From: Ruminococcus sp.
Lineage (GTDB): Bacteria; Bacillota; Clostridia; Oscillospirales; Ruminococcaceae
Assembly (NCBI GenBank): GCA_014799765.1
Contig: JAAVHK010000108.1
Coordinates: 1-14,939 of the forward strand
DNA length: 14,939 nt
Direction: 5' to 3'
Shown: in pieces, positions 1-6,394 of the stretch
Layout: every line of letters begins with the position of its first letter
Position numbering within the stretch: the first letter of the stretch is position 1
Notes under the pieces: model-generated
What the model was told of the DNA's origin: nothing
Databases searched by the model: none
The model's input: only the letters and a program-made list of their open reading frames with translations
Made by a program: the position numbers and the translations under genes

Positions 1-25
1 GTAATATTTTCATGGGAATTTTATG

Positions 26-56
26 TCCGTCTGTTTTTTTCAGGCGGATATTTTTT
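26..56 (+). terminator. Rho-independent terminator of an upstream gene
   Basis: TCCGTCTG (26-33) pairs with CAGGCGGA (41-48) with one G-U pair and a loop of seven T, followed by TATTTTTT. It lies just before the next gene and probably ends a transcript that enters from the left of the window. Because it is only 20 bp ahead of the next start codon it could also act as an attenuator, but nothing else in the sequence supports that. Confidence 0.6.
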
Positions 57-75
57 ATGAAAGGTATTTGTTTCA

Positions 76-321
76 ATGGATAAAAGAATTGCTGTAACTG
101 CCATTATCATTGATGACCCGTCAGCCGTACAGGAAGTAAACGACGTACTCCACGGATACAGTAATATAATTATAGGCAGAATGGGTATACCATATCGTGA
201 ACGTGGTATATCTGTAATTTCCATTACTCTCGACGCTGTACCCGACGTTATAAGCAGTCTGACAGGCAGGCTCGGACAGATTAAAGGCGTGTCCGCAAAG
301 GCTGTAATCTCAAAAAAGTAA
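76..321 (+). CDS. TM1266-family putative regulator of the iron-only hydrogenase system
   Basis: An 81-residue cytoplasmic protein with the beta-alpha-beta-beta-alpha-beta look of the ACT/NikR-like fold. It begins MDKRIAVTAIIIDD and has the conserved centre IIIGRMGIPYRERGISVISI (about residues 31-50). This is the usual length and layout of the small family named after Thermotoga TM1266, which is routinely found next to hydrogenase maturation genes and is thought to be regulatory, although its biochemistry is not settled. GAAAGG at 59-64 is a plausible but distant ribosome site. The stop is 14 bp before the hydG start, so the two genes are almost certainly co-transcribed. The family call rests on remembered sequence style and on this neighbourhood. 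Confidence 0.85.
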   Translation: MDKRIAVTAIIIDDPSAVQEVNDVLHGYSNIIIGRMGIPYRERGISVISITLDAVPDVISSLTGRLGQIKGVSAKAVISKK

Positions 322-335
322 ACGGAGGAATCTCA

Positions 336-1784
336 ATGTACAATCCCGAATCCCTTAAGGCAGAGGAATTTATTGACAATCAGGAAATTCTTGATACTAT
401 AGAATACGCCGAACAGAACAAAAACAACATTGAACTCATAGAAAAAATCCTTGAAAAAGCCTCACCGCAAAAAACCGGAAGAGGCGTTGAATGTGCCGGA
501 CTTTCCCACCGTGAAGCAAGTGTACTTCTTGCGTGCGAAAATCCGGAAATGATTGAAAAAATGTATTCCCTTGCACGTGAAATAAAAGAAGCATTCTATG
601 GTAACAGAATAGTAATGTTCGCACCGCTGTATCTCTCGAATTACTGCGTGAATCAGTGTGTGTACTGTCCTTATCACTATCAGAACATGGAAATCCCACG
701 CAAGAAACTCACACAGGAAGAAATCGTAAGGGAAGTTACTGCACTTCAGGATATGGGACATAAACGTCTTGCAATCGAAGCCGGTGAAGACCCTGTAAAC
801 AATCCTATTGAATATATCCTCGAATGCATTAAGACCATATATTCAATAAAGCACAAAAACGGAGCTATCCGACGTGTTAATGTAAATATAGCCGGTACTA
901 CCGTTGAAAACTACAGAAAACTAAAGGAAGCCGGTATAGGTACGTATATACTTTTTCAGGAAACCTACCACAAGGAAAGTTATGAAAAACTCCACCCCGC
1001 CGGACCTAAACACAATTACGCCTATCACACTGAGGCTATGGACAGGGCTATGCAAGGCGGTATAGATGATGTGGGATTAGGTGTGCTTTTCGGACTGGAT
1101 ATGTATAAATACGAATTTGCCGGACTTCTCATGCACGCCGAACATTTAGAGGCTGTCCACGGTGTAGGACCTCATACTATAAGTGTACCACGTGTGAAAA
1201 GGGCTTCCGATATTGACCCGAATGTTTTTGACAACAGCATTGATGATGATACTTTTGCGAAAATAATAGCCTGTATAAGAATAGCTGTTCCCTACACTGG
1301 TATGATAATTTCAACCCGTGAAAATGAAACGTGTCGTAATAAGGTACTCGGACTTGGTATTTCACAGATTTCAGGCGGTTCAAGAACATCTGTCGGAGGT
1401 TATGCCGGATACTCCAGTGAAGAACGTCCTCACGATACGGAACAATTTGACGTTTCTGACCAGCGTTCACTTGACGAGGTTGTGAAATGGCTAATGGATA
1501 TGGATTATATACCGTCATTCTGTACTGCCTGTTACCGTGAGGGACGCACCGGAGACAGATTCATGTCACTGTGCAAGGTGGGACAGATTCAGAACTGCTG
1601 TCACCCTAACGCCCTCATGACGTTACAGGAGTATCTCGAAGATTATGCAAGTCCGGAAACAAAAGCAATCGGAGAAGCTCTTATTTCACGTGAAATCCAT
1701 AAAGTAACAAATCAGAAAGTAAAGGAAAAAGCTATTGAAAATCTTGACGCTATAAAAAATGGTAGTCGTGATTTCAGATTTTAA
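336..1784 (+). CDS. hydG: [FeFe]-hydrogenase H-cluster radical SAM maturase HydG
   Basis: A full-length 482-residue HydG. This enzyme cleaves tyrosine to p-cresol and dehydroglycine and makes the CO and cyanide ligands that reach the H-cluster of [FeFe]-hydrogenase. The radical SAM motif CX3CX2C is Cys104, Cys108 and Cys111 (CVNQCVYC), which holds the SAM-binding 4Fe-4S cluster. The second, C-terminal cluster motif CX2CX22C is Cys396, Cys399 and Cys422, next to the hallmark stretch FCTACYREGRTGDRFM. The start is fixed by GGAGG at 324-328, ahead of ATG 336. It follows the TM1266-like gene closely. Neither hydE, hydF nor the hydrogenase itself is in the window. The frame is intact over 1.4 kb, which is useful as a quality control for the many broken frames further right. 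No clear terminator follows it. Confidence 0.97.
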   Translation: MYNPESLKAEEFIDNQEILDTIEYAEQNKNNIELIEKILEKASPQKTGRGVECAGLSHREASVLLACENPEMIEKMYSLAREIKEAFYGNRIVMFAPLYLSNYCVNQCVYCPYHYQNMEIPRKKLTQEEIVREVTALQDMGHKRLAIEAGEDPVNNPIEYILECIKTIYSIKHKNGAIRRVNVNIAGTTVENYRKLKEAGIGTYILFQETYHKESYEKLHPAGPKHNYAYHTEAMDRAMQGGIDDVGLGVLFGLDMYKYEFAGLLMHAEHLEAVHGVGPHTISVPRVKRASDIDPNVFDNSIDDDTFAKIIACIRIAVPYTGMIISTRENETCRNKVLGLGISQISGGSRTSVGGYAGYSSEERPHDTEQFDVSDQRSLDEVVKWLMDMDYIPSFCTACYREGRTGDRFMSLCKVGQIQNCCHPNALMTLQEYLEDYASPETKAIGEALISREIHKVTNQKVKEKAIENLDAIKNGSRDFRF

Positions 1785-1804
1785 AAAAAATTTCCGTCAA
1801 AGAC

Positions 1805-1833
1805 TTGACAAATATAATTTAATATGCTATAAT
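1805..1833 (+). promoter_or_regulatory. Consensus sigma-A promoter
   Basis: TTGACA (1805-1810), a 17-bp spacer and TATAAT (1828-1833): a perfect match to the housekeeping consensus. Transcription would start near 1840 and run into the hairpin at 1843-1868, then through the dead acetyltransferase remnant towards tRNA-Leu(UAG). It may originally have served the acetyltransferase gene, the tRNA, or both. No separate promoter is obvious directly before that tRNA. Confidence 0.75.
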
Positions 1834-1842
1834 AACATCTGT

Positions 1843-1868
1843 ACGGTGGAATTTAATAATTCCACCGT
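1843..1868 (+). promoter_or_regulatory. Perfect 11-bp hairpin at the predicted 5' end of a transcript
   Basis: ACGGTGGAATT (1843-1853) and AATTCCACCGT (1858-1868) are exact reverse complements around a TAAT loop. The hairpin starts about 10 bp after the -10 box at 1828-1833, so it would form at the very 5' end of the RNA. No T-tract follows on either strand, so it does not look like an intrinsic terminator. A 5' stabilising hairpin or an operator for a dimeric repressor are the likely readings. Confidence 0.6.
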
Positions 1869-1918
1869 TGTATGCGAATATGGTGTTACTACATTAATTT
1901 ATAATTTGAAAAGAGAAA

Positions 1919-2203
1919 ATTATTGTTCGTGAAATACAATATGATGAACTGAAAGAATTATTAGAATTATATTTGTTATTACATGAAGATTCTATCCCTG
2001 AACAATCGGAAACTTTGGAAAAAGTATGGTATGAAATACTAAATGATGAAAACCATCACTTGTTGGTAAACATAATTGATAAAAAAATTGTTATAAAATA
2101 ATGATGCTTACAAGTTCAAAAGAAGAAAAAACACTTTCATTTTATTAGGAATGCAGGCTATAACAGTTCTGATAAAACTGCATTTATACAATGGCTTAAA
2201 TAA
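1919..2203 (+). pseudogene. Remnant of a GNAT N-acetyltransferase gene
   Basis: The first block (from about 1919, no ATG left) reads IVREIQYDELKELLELY and then NDENHHLLVNIIDKK, and ends at TAA 2099-2101. A second block in another frame begins at 2101 with MMLTSSKEEKTLSFY and hits TAG 2146-2148. The natural ending RNAGYNSSDKTAFIQWLK continues in a third register to TAA 2201-2203. These are the N-terminus and the extreme C-terminus of a GNAT family acetyltransferase of about 150 residues. The middle, including the acetyl-CoA loop (Q/RxxGxG/A), is missing. The lesions are a lost start codon, an internal deletion of roughly 50 residues and at least one frameshift. It cannot make an active enzyme. 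It sits between hydG and the tRNA pair and may be the scar of an earlier insertion or deletion at this tRNA hot spot. Confidence 0.75.
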
Positions 2204-2236
2204 TATTGTACTAATTTAGAAAGCAAAATTTAATAT

Positions 2237-2318
2237 GCGGGTGTGGTGAAACTGGCAGACACGCAAGATTTAGGTTCTTGTGCCGAAAGGTGTGCAGGTT
2301 CAAGTCCTGTCACCCGCA
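2237..2318 (+). tRNA. tRNA-Leu (anticodon UAG)
   Basis: The acceptor stem GCGGGTG (2237-2243) pairs with CACCCGC, followed by discriminator A at 2318. The anticodon arm is CAAGA-TTTAGGT-TCTTG, giving anticodon TAG, which reads CUN leucine codons. The long variable arm and the T-arm GCAGGTTCAAGTCCTGT are normal for a class II leucine tRNA. CCA is not encoded. Confidence 0.95.
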
Positions 2319-2343
2319 CTGAAAAAATTTTCAAAAAAAGCAC

Positions 2344-2372
2344 TTGACATGATTATGATTCTGTGATATAAT
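2344..2372 (+). promoter_or_regulatory. Consensus promoter of tRNA-Leu(CAA)
   Basis: TTGACA (2344-2349), a 17-bp spacer and TATAAT (2367-2372) end 8 bp before the mature tRNA start at 2381. Such closeness is usual for a dedicated tRNA promoter. It means this tRNA, the presumed integration target, is transcribed towards the element. Confidence 0.8.
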
Positions 2373-2380
2373 ATCAGTAT

Positions 2381-2463
2381 GCCGGAGTGGCGGAATGGCA
2401 GACGCAGTGGACTCAAAATTCACCGGTGGCGACATCGTACGGGTTCAAGTCCCGTCTCCGGCA
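2381..2463 (+). tRNA. tRNA-Leu (anticodon CAA), likely integration target
   Basis: The acceptor stem GCCGGAG (2381-2387) pairs with CTCCGGC (2456-2462), with discriminator A2463. The anticodon loop CTCAAAA gives CAA, which reads UUG. The variable arm is long and the T-arm is CGGGTTCAAGTCCCG. CCA is not encoded. The integrase gene lies just beyond its 3' end with its own 3' end facing the tRNA, the classic layout when a tyrosine recombinase uses the 3' end of a tRNA gene as attachment site. The tRNA itself is intact. Confidence 0.95.
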
Positions 2464-2514
2464 TTATGCTATTTTACCTATATTTCGATATTCTAAGCGA
2501 TTGTTCATTTATTC

Positions 2515-2611
2515 TGGTAGAAAATTTTAAGTGAGCTTTCAGACTTGTCTACCAAAATGTCTACCATAATTCAACATCTTAGTTCATTCTTTTGTTAACC
2601 TTGGTAAACAA
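2515..2611. promoter_or_regulatory. Candidate integrase arm-type sites beside the attachment site
   Basis: Two direct copies of TGTCTACCA (2546-2554 and 2558-2566) stand 12 bp apart, with the inverted form TGGTAGA at 2515-2521. The same TCTACCA recurs at 4064-4070, and GGTAGA at 4005-4010, both in the integrase promoter region. An imperfect palindrome TTGTTAACC/GGTAAACAA covers 2592-2611. Short repeats clustered at the element end and near int/xis are what arm-type integrase or excisionase sites look like. The function is inferred. The rest of 2464-2711 is AT-rich, and only a weak GGGC/GCCC pairing hints at an integrase terminator. Confidence 0.4.
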
Positions 2612-2711
2612 TAAAATTATTTATTAAATTTTTTATCACTAAAATTATCCGGGCTTTTTCAGAAGTTCGGTTTTATTTTTTTGCCCGATTTATTACCGTT
2701 GTTAAATTTGT

Positions 2712-3982
2712 TTATTTTTTCAGGCTGTTTTCGGCATCGTCGCTGAATACTTTGGCAATGGTTTCAGCAGATGCGATTTTTGAACTATATTCGAGGTGAC
2801 TATAAAAATCAGCAGTGATATTGAAAGTCGAATGACCAAGCCATTCCTGGATTGCTTTCATGGGTATACCGTTGGCAAGTAACAGACTTGCACAGGAGTG
2901 TCTCAAATCGTGGAATCTGATGTAACGGAGATTATTTTTTGCAATCACAACCTTAAAATGCTGTGTTGTATATTCAGGCGTTATGATTTTTCCACTGCTG
3001 TCTCTGCACACAAAGCCGTCAAATGTACGGTCAAATTCGTCTTTAAGAAGATTCGAGTAATACTGTTCAAGAAAAAACCTCTCTTTCAGCATCGCCTCAA
3101 TGTGTGGGATAAGCGGAAGTGTCCTGACACTTGACTTTGTTTTAAGGTCTTCATCAACTACCAGTTCGTCACCGTGTTCACCCATTCTGTATATGAGTTT
3201 TCGGCGAATCGTGATTTTCTTTCTGTCGAAATCTATACAGTCCCATTTCAGACCGAGTACCTCACTTCTTCTCATTCCGTAATAGGTGGCTATATGTACA
3301 ACCAGTTCGAGCCTGTCGCCCTTGAAAGCCTTGAAAAGTTCCGCTAATTCCTCTGCATTGTAGAAATTTGCCTGAAACTTTTTCAGCTTTGGCAGTTCTG
3401 TTTTTTCAGACGGGTTATTTGGTATCCAGTCCATTTTTACGGCATACTTCAACGCCTTATGGATATTTGCATGGTAATGCTTGATTGTGTTCGCTGTAAT
3501 ACCGCTGTTGTACTTGTCGTTGTAGAACTGCTGAATCTGTAAAGCCGTGATTTCATTCAGCATGAGATTCGGGTATTTTTCGTCAAAATATTCTGTAGTC
3601 TTGCGGATAACTTGTGTGTAACTTTTATAGGTAGTATCGGAAACCGTCGGTTTAATCATATTAAGCCAGTATGCGAGAAATTGTGTGAACGCAAACGCCG
3701 AAATATTTTCAGATAATACACGGTTGAGAAATTCCGCATTTTTGGTGTCCTTCTTTATTTTTCCCTCGGTTTTGTAGCCTCGCCTGAACAGTAGTCCTCA
3801 TAAAACTTAGTAACAAGTTCGTCGACTTTTTCGTTGAGGGCTTTTTTCGTGCATTTCACCGGCAGACCAGTTCCGACCCATCGTCTCTGACGTTTTCCGT
3901 TGTCGTCCTTGAAATCAAAGACAACATAGTACTTGTCCCTCTTGACGGAAACGATGTACTTAAAGGGCAGACTTGTTTTCAT
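2712..3982 (-). pseudogene. Tyrosine integrase, split by a 1-base frameshift
   Basis: Site-specific recombinase for integration and excision. The N-terminal piece (3982-3755, 75 residues) is an arm-type DNA-binding domain (VKRDKYYVVFDFKDDNGKRQ) with an excellent AAGGAGG ribosome site at 3988-3994. The catalytic piece is the downstream frame (315 residues from Met at 3659). In it the active-site residues are visible: Arg130 (GMRRSE), His250 and Arg253 (HDLRH), His276 (LGHS) and the nucleophile Tyr286 (DFYSH). Between them the right sequence continues in another frame (KKDTKNAEFLNRVLSENISA). Adding one A to the A5 run at 3758-3762 would join both parts into a normal 423-residue integrase. This is either a real mutation, a homopolymer read error or, less likely, a -1 ribosomal slip. 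The downstream piece alone lacks the arm-binding domain and a ribosome site. Confidence 0.85.
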
Positions 3983-4029
3983 TTTTTCCTCCTTGCAGAA
4001 AAGAGGTAGAACCTGCTGTTGACGTATCC

Positions 4030-4058
4030 ATTATACCATATCATAACAGATTTTTCAA
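4030..4058 (-). promoter_or_regulatory. Integrase promoter
   Basis: On the minus strand TTGAAA (4058-4053), a 17-bp spacer and TATAAT (4035-4030) sit about 50 bp ahead of the integrase start. The integrase can therefore be expressed separately from the excisionase. A TCTACCA copy lies at 4064-4070, immediately upstream of the -35 box, where integrase or excisionase binding could feed back on transcription. Confidence 0.7.
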
Positions 4059-4123
4059 GTATTTCTACCAATTTTCTTGAAATTTATTTGATTTTTATAA
4101 GCATCGTGCATTAACGGACGTAC

Positions 4124-4342
4124 TTATTGTGCGCTTTGCAAAATGTAATCTATAACCGTAATTTTGGCGACTTTGATTGCACGTCCGCACGGAATCTGCT
4201 TTAAAACTCCGCTTTTTACAAGCTGATACGCCTTAGTTCTGCCGATATTCAGCATTTTGCAGATGTCGTTTATTCCGACGATTTCAGGATAATTCCTGAA
4301 CATCAGGCTGTAGACTGTGTTTACCGATATTTTATCTGACAT
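4124..4342 (-). CDS. Excisionase / MerR-type helix-turn-helix protein
   Basis: A 72-residue DNA-binding protein, the normal size for a small excisionase that bends the attachment-site DNA and steers the integrase towards excision. A winged helix-turn-helix covers about residues 20-60: IVGINDICKMLNIGRTKAYQ, then LVKSGVLKQIPCGRAIKV. The start Met at 4342 is preferred over an upstream in-frame ATG at 4390 because GGAAAGGA lies at the proper distance before it. It precedes the integrase on the same strand, with 141 bp between them that hold the integrase's own promoter. The frame is intact. The excisionase role is inferred from position; the domain itself is clear. Confidence 0.75.
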   Translation of the reverse strand: MSDKISVNTVYSLMFRNYPEIVGINDICKMLNIGRTKAYQLVKSGVLKQIPCGRAIKVAKITVIDYILQSAQ

Positions 4343-4447
4343 AGAAAATCCTTTCCGTTTAACTCCTGTCGTCAAACAAGGGGGCGACACAGCGGAGATT
4401 ATCCACCGTGCCGCAAAGGTGGTGTGTGTATAGACCGCCAGTCTGCC

Positions 4448-5128
4448 ATTCGGAAGTCTGAACCCCTCTATATATTAACCGAGAAATTTGGCATTTTCCG
4501 CATGAAAAACGGCAATTTTTTTGAAACACACACAAATTTTGTAGGACTGCACAAAAATCAGTTATTGTTTTCGTGCAATATGATATATTTTTTGAGTAAC
4601 TCTTTAGCTTTGGTCAGCCGGTACTCAACCTTTTTGAAACCTATGTTATACTTTTCAGCAAGGGCTGACATTGATAGTTTGCTGTCTGATAAGAAATAAT
4701 CATGTATCAGATTGTACTCCAACGGGAATTTATCTTTCAGCAGAACGAGAGCATCGGAAAGGTACTCTAACCTTAAGTTCCATGTATTTTCTGCTTCGAT
4801 AATCTCAGCAGTACGTGGTTCAGGAATATTGTTCAGAAAGGCATATCGTCAATGTGAATCACACCGTGTGTCAGATCTTTTTCTTCAAGGTAATGCTCCT
4901 TGCGACACAGCTTGTTGTATTCACGTTCAATATTTTTCGGAACATCATCACCGAAGTGTATGTAGACATATTGGCTCATTGAGTCTCTCCCTCCTTATCG
5001 GAAACAAGAAGTTCAAGATGATATTTTTTTAGTCTCATCTGGCAGTTATAAAAACTGAATTTCTCGTCATATGCACAACCTGAAAGATATTCTCTGATTA
5101 TGTAGTATCGAGGTTCAGACTTCCGAAT
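4448..5128. repeat. 17-bp inverted repeat flanking the sigma-like gene
   Basis: ATTCGGAAGTCTGAACC at 4448-4464 reappears as its exact reverse complement at 5112-5128. The right copy lies inside the XRE gene and encodes IRKSEP; the left copy is in the non-coding stretch between the sigma-like remnant and the excisionase. The two enclose most of the sigma-like reading frame. An exact 17-bp match is unlikely by chance in 15 kb. It may be a small inverted duplication of the XRE gene end or a pair of recombination or binding sites. The remaining stretch 4343-4557 has one hairpin, CCACC/GGTGG (4403-4422), and no gene I can support. Confidence 0.6.
4558..4979 (-). pseudogene. Sigma-70-like regulatory factor, frameshifted
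   Basis: The N-terminal part begins MSQYVYIHFGDDVPKNIERE and runs to DDMPF, where a stop follows. The continuation in the next frame reads FLNNIPEPRTAEIIEAEN, and after a helical middle ends with a sigma region 4-like helix-turn-helix (LSMSALAEKYNIGFKKVEYR) and the tail LLKKYIILHENNN. One missing base in the T3 run (A run at 4836-4840 on the plus strand) explains the break. Restored, it would have 140 residues. Small sigma-like proteins of this kind are common control genes of Firmicutes integrative elements. Its ATG overlaps the XRE stop as ATGA and has AAGGAGG nearby, so the two genes are translationally coupled. Broken, it would yield only a 47-residue peptide without the DNA-binding part. 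Confidence 0.7.
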
Positions 5129-5449
5129 TTCAAAATGTGTAAGTTCAAAAAGATGTTCTGTTCTAAGTGGGTGGAGTCTGAGTGCGAGACAGAGTGCGAT
5201 AAGCGTATTGAATCCGACTTGCCGTTCGCCGTTGAAATAGTAGCTGACCGATGATTTTGAAATGCCTATCAATCTGGCAATTTCTCTGGTATTTACTCCG
5301 ATGTCGTCAGCATAGCGTTTCAGTGCCTTGCCGAATGAATCATGTGCCTTTTCGTCTTCATTTTTTGTGCCGTATATGTACATATCAAAGTCGGTAACTT
5401 CTTTTCTTTCGGTATATAACGGCACTCTGATTAATCTGTTGTCATTCAT
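4976..5449 (-). CDS. XRE-family transcriptional regulator
   Basis: A 157-residue cytoplasmic regulator. A Cro/CI-type helix-turn-helix covers about residues 38-100, with VNTREIARLIGISKSSVSYY as helices 2-3. The C-terminal 55 residues have no family I recognise. AGGCAGGA stands ahead of the ATG. It lies upstream of the sigma-like factor (ATGA overlap), with the excisionase and integrase beyond on the same strand, and faces away from the mobilization genes. It is well placed to be the master repressor of the element, with the palindrome at 5474-5525 in its leader as a natural operator. The frame is intact, unlike its partner gene. No consensus promoter is evident upstream on this strand. Confidence 0.8.
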   Translation of the reverse strand: MNDNRLIRVPLYTERKEVTDFDMYIYGTKNEDEKAHDSFGKALKRYADDIGVNTREIARLIGISKSSVSYYFNGERQVGFNTLIALCLALRLHPLRTEHLFELTHFEIRKSEPRYYIIREYLSGCAYDEKFSFYNCQMRLKKYHLELLVSDKEGETQ

Positions 5450-5473
5450 TGATAAAATCCTGCCTTTCTGTGT

Positions 5474-5525
5474 GACGGGATTTTGTCAAATGAGCATGGT
5501 TAGTCCGTCATTCGGGAATCCCGTC
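5474..5525. promoter_or_regulatory. Inverted repeat in the XRE gene leader, candidate operator
   Basis: GACGGGATT (5474-5482) and AATCCCGTC (5517-5525) are exact reverse complements 34 bp apart, starting 25 bp from the XRE start codon. The right arm is also part of a tighter palindrome, CGGGA-A-TCCCG (5513-5523). This arrangement suits cooperative binding by a repressor dimer, most simply the XRE protein itself. The binding role is inferred. Confidence 0.45.
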
Positions 5526-5561
5526 TGACAACCAAACACTCAACAAATCTGATTGGTATTT

Positions 5562-5604
5562 TTTACGGTGGCTGAGTAACCACTGCGCAGAAGTTCACCG
5601 TAAA
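5562..5604. repeat. Inverted repeat with 9-bp arms in the control region
   Basis: TTTACGGTG (5562-5570) and CACCGTAAA (5596-5604) are exact reverse complements around a 25-nt loop. The loop contains a second possible pairing, GTGG with CCAC, so two structures compete. It may belong to a replication or transfer control region, or be an mRNA switch. The stretch 5605-5823 after it is AT-rich with only a short TTGAC/GTCAA repeat near 5654-5668. Confidence 0.4.
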
Positions 5605-5823
5605 GTTTCTTACACATACTATTAAAAAAGCAAATTTAAACCGTCCACATTTTGTTGACAGAACGTCAAGTGACTTTTTATTTTTCGGACTGTTTTTCAG
5701 TTAAAAAGGGTTTTTAAAGTATTGAATTTACTGATAGTACGAATGAAATATTTTTGCAAGCGACAACAGCTTGTGGACTGTTCACAAAAATTTTACAATT
5801 AGATTTTCCAATATACTAAAATG

Positions 5824-5851
5824 GCTCTGTTCTGAAATCATCAGGCGGAGC
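5824..5851 (+). other. Two-part hairpin ahead of oriT, possible terminator
   Basis: GCTCTG (5824-5829) pairs with CGGAGC (5846-5851), and inside it CTGA (5832-5835) pairs with TCAG (5841-5844). TGTTTTGTTT follows, so it could stop leftover transcription before the mobilization genes. The T-tract is interrupted, so the terminator reading is weak. Confidence 0.35.
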
Positions 5852-5944
5852 TGTTTTGTTTATGAATTTTTTGTAAACTTTTTCAAAATGTATGAGGAAA
5901 ACCGCAAATTTTTCGGTATATAAGTAGAGGGGGATTTCAAAAGT

Positions 5945-6018
5945 AGCAAGCTCGGTATCCTGTGGACACAAAAATTTTGCGTCCACCTGGATACTGCTTG
6001 TTAGGGATAACTCCCTAA
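5945..6018 (+). other. oriT-like nested palindrome upstream of mobC
   Basis: Several arms nest around one centre: CAAGC (5947-5951) with GCTTG (5996-6000), GTATCC (5955-5960) with GGATAC (5989-5994), GTGGAC (5962-5967) with GTCCAC (5981-5986) and CAAAA (5969-5973) with TTTTG (5975-5979). The left arm contains TATCCTGT, which fits the nick consensus YATCCTG/Y of IncP-type (MOBP) transfer origins. Directly after it is a second hairpin, TTAGGGA-TAAC-TCCCTAA (6001-6018). It ends 25 bp before mobC, where a transfer origin is expected. The nick position is inferred, and a nick motif inside a palindrome arm is not the RP4 layout, so the exact nick could be elsewhere. Confidence 0.6.
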
Positions 6019-6043
6019 GACCCTGATTTTTTTACAAAGTGAG

Positions 6044-6394
6044 ATGATGAAATTGTCAGATGACAGCAGAAAAATTACAATAAAATTCCGTGTGAATGAT
6101 GAAGAAAACAAACTGCTTGAAGAAAAATTTCTGCTGAGTAAATGCAGTTCAAAAAGTCAGTTTATGAGGGCAATGATTTTCAAAGGATTTGTCATAAAAC
6201 TTGACGACAAAAAACTGAAAAATATTAGCAGAAATATTGCAGGAATCGCATCAAATATCAATCAGATTGCCGTGCGTGTGAACTCAACCGGCAACATCTA
6301 TGCAGAGGATATTTCACAAATCCAAAGGGATATAAATGAACTATGGCGACAACAAAGATATTTCCAATCCGAGTTACAGAAGTTTCAGCAATAG
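6044..6394 (+). CDS. MobC-like relaxosome accessory protein
   Basis: A 116-residue protein (or 115 from the second ATG at 6047). The N-terminal part (ITIKFRVNDEENKLLEEKF) has the look of a ribbon-helix-helix DNA-binding domain. The C-terminal half carries the MobC signature ISRNIAGIASNINQIAVRVN (about residues 62-81) followed by an amphipathic helix. MobC proteins bind oriT, open the DNA locally and help the relaxase nick. It starts 25 bp after the oriT-like palindrome, and its 3' end overlaps the relaxase start by 52 bp in another frame, as is common for this gene pair. The ribosome site is weak (GTGAG). The frame is intact. Confidence 0.85.
   Translation: MMKLSDDSRKITIKFRVNDEENKLLEEKFLLSKCSSKSQFMRAMIFKGFVIKLDDKKLKNISRNIAGIASNINQIAVRVNSTGNIYAEDISQIQRDINELWRQQRYFQSELQKFQQ

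Noticed and set aside
436..1518. Minus-strand open frames opposite hydG
   Set aside because: They are shadows of a clearly coding strand, with no ribosome sites or recognisable protein features.
1843..1868. Hairpin as the hydG terminator
   Set aside because: It lies after a perfect promoter and has no T-tract on either strand.
2237..2318. tRNA with anticodon TAG as a possible amber suppressor that would rescue the relaxase stop
   Set aside because: Anticodon UAG reads CUA/CUN leucine codons. Reading the codon UAG needs anticodon CUA.
2641..2711. Integrase terminator
   Set aside because: Only a four-base GGGC/GCCC pairing with a loop of about 30 nt is found; too weak to call.
3755..3762. 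Classical programmed -1 frameshift in the integrase
   Set aside because: The run does not form a good X XXY YYZ heptamer in the zero frame and similar one-base losses occur in other genes of the element, so mutation or read error is simpler. Kept only as a question.
4424..5032. Plus-strand open frames of 91 and 106 codons
   Set aside because: They lie opposite the sigma-like remnant and its flank. The minus strand has the recognisable protein and the ribosome site.
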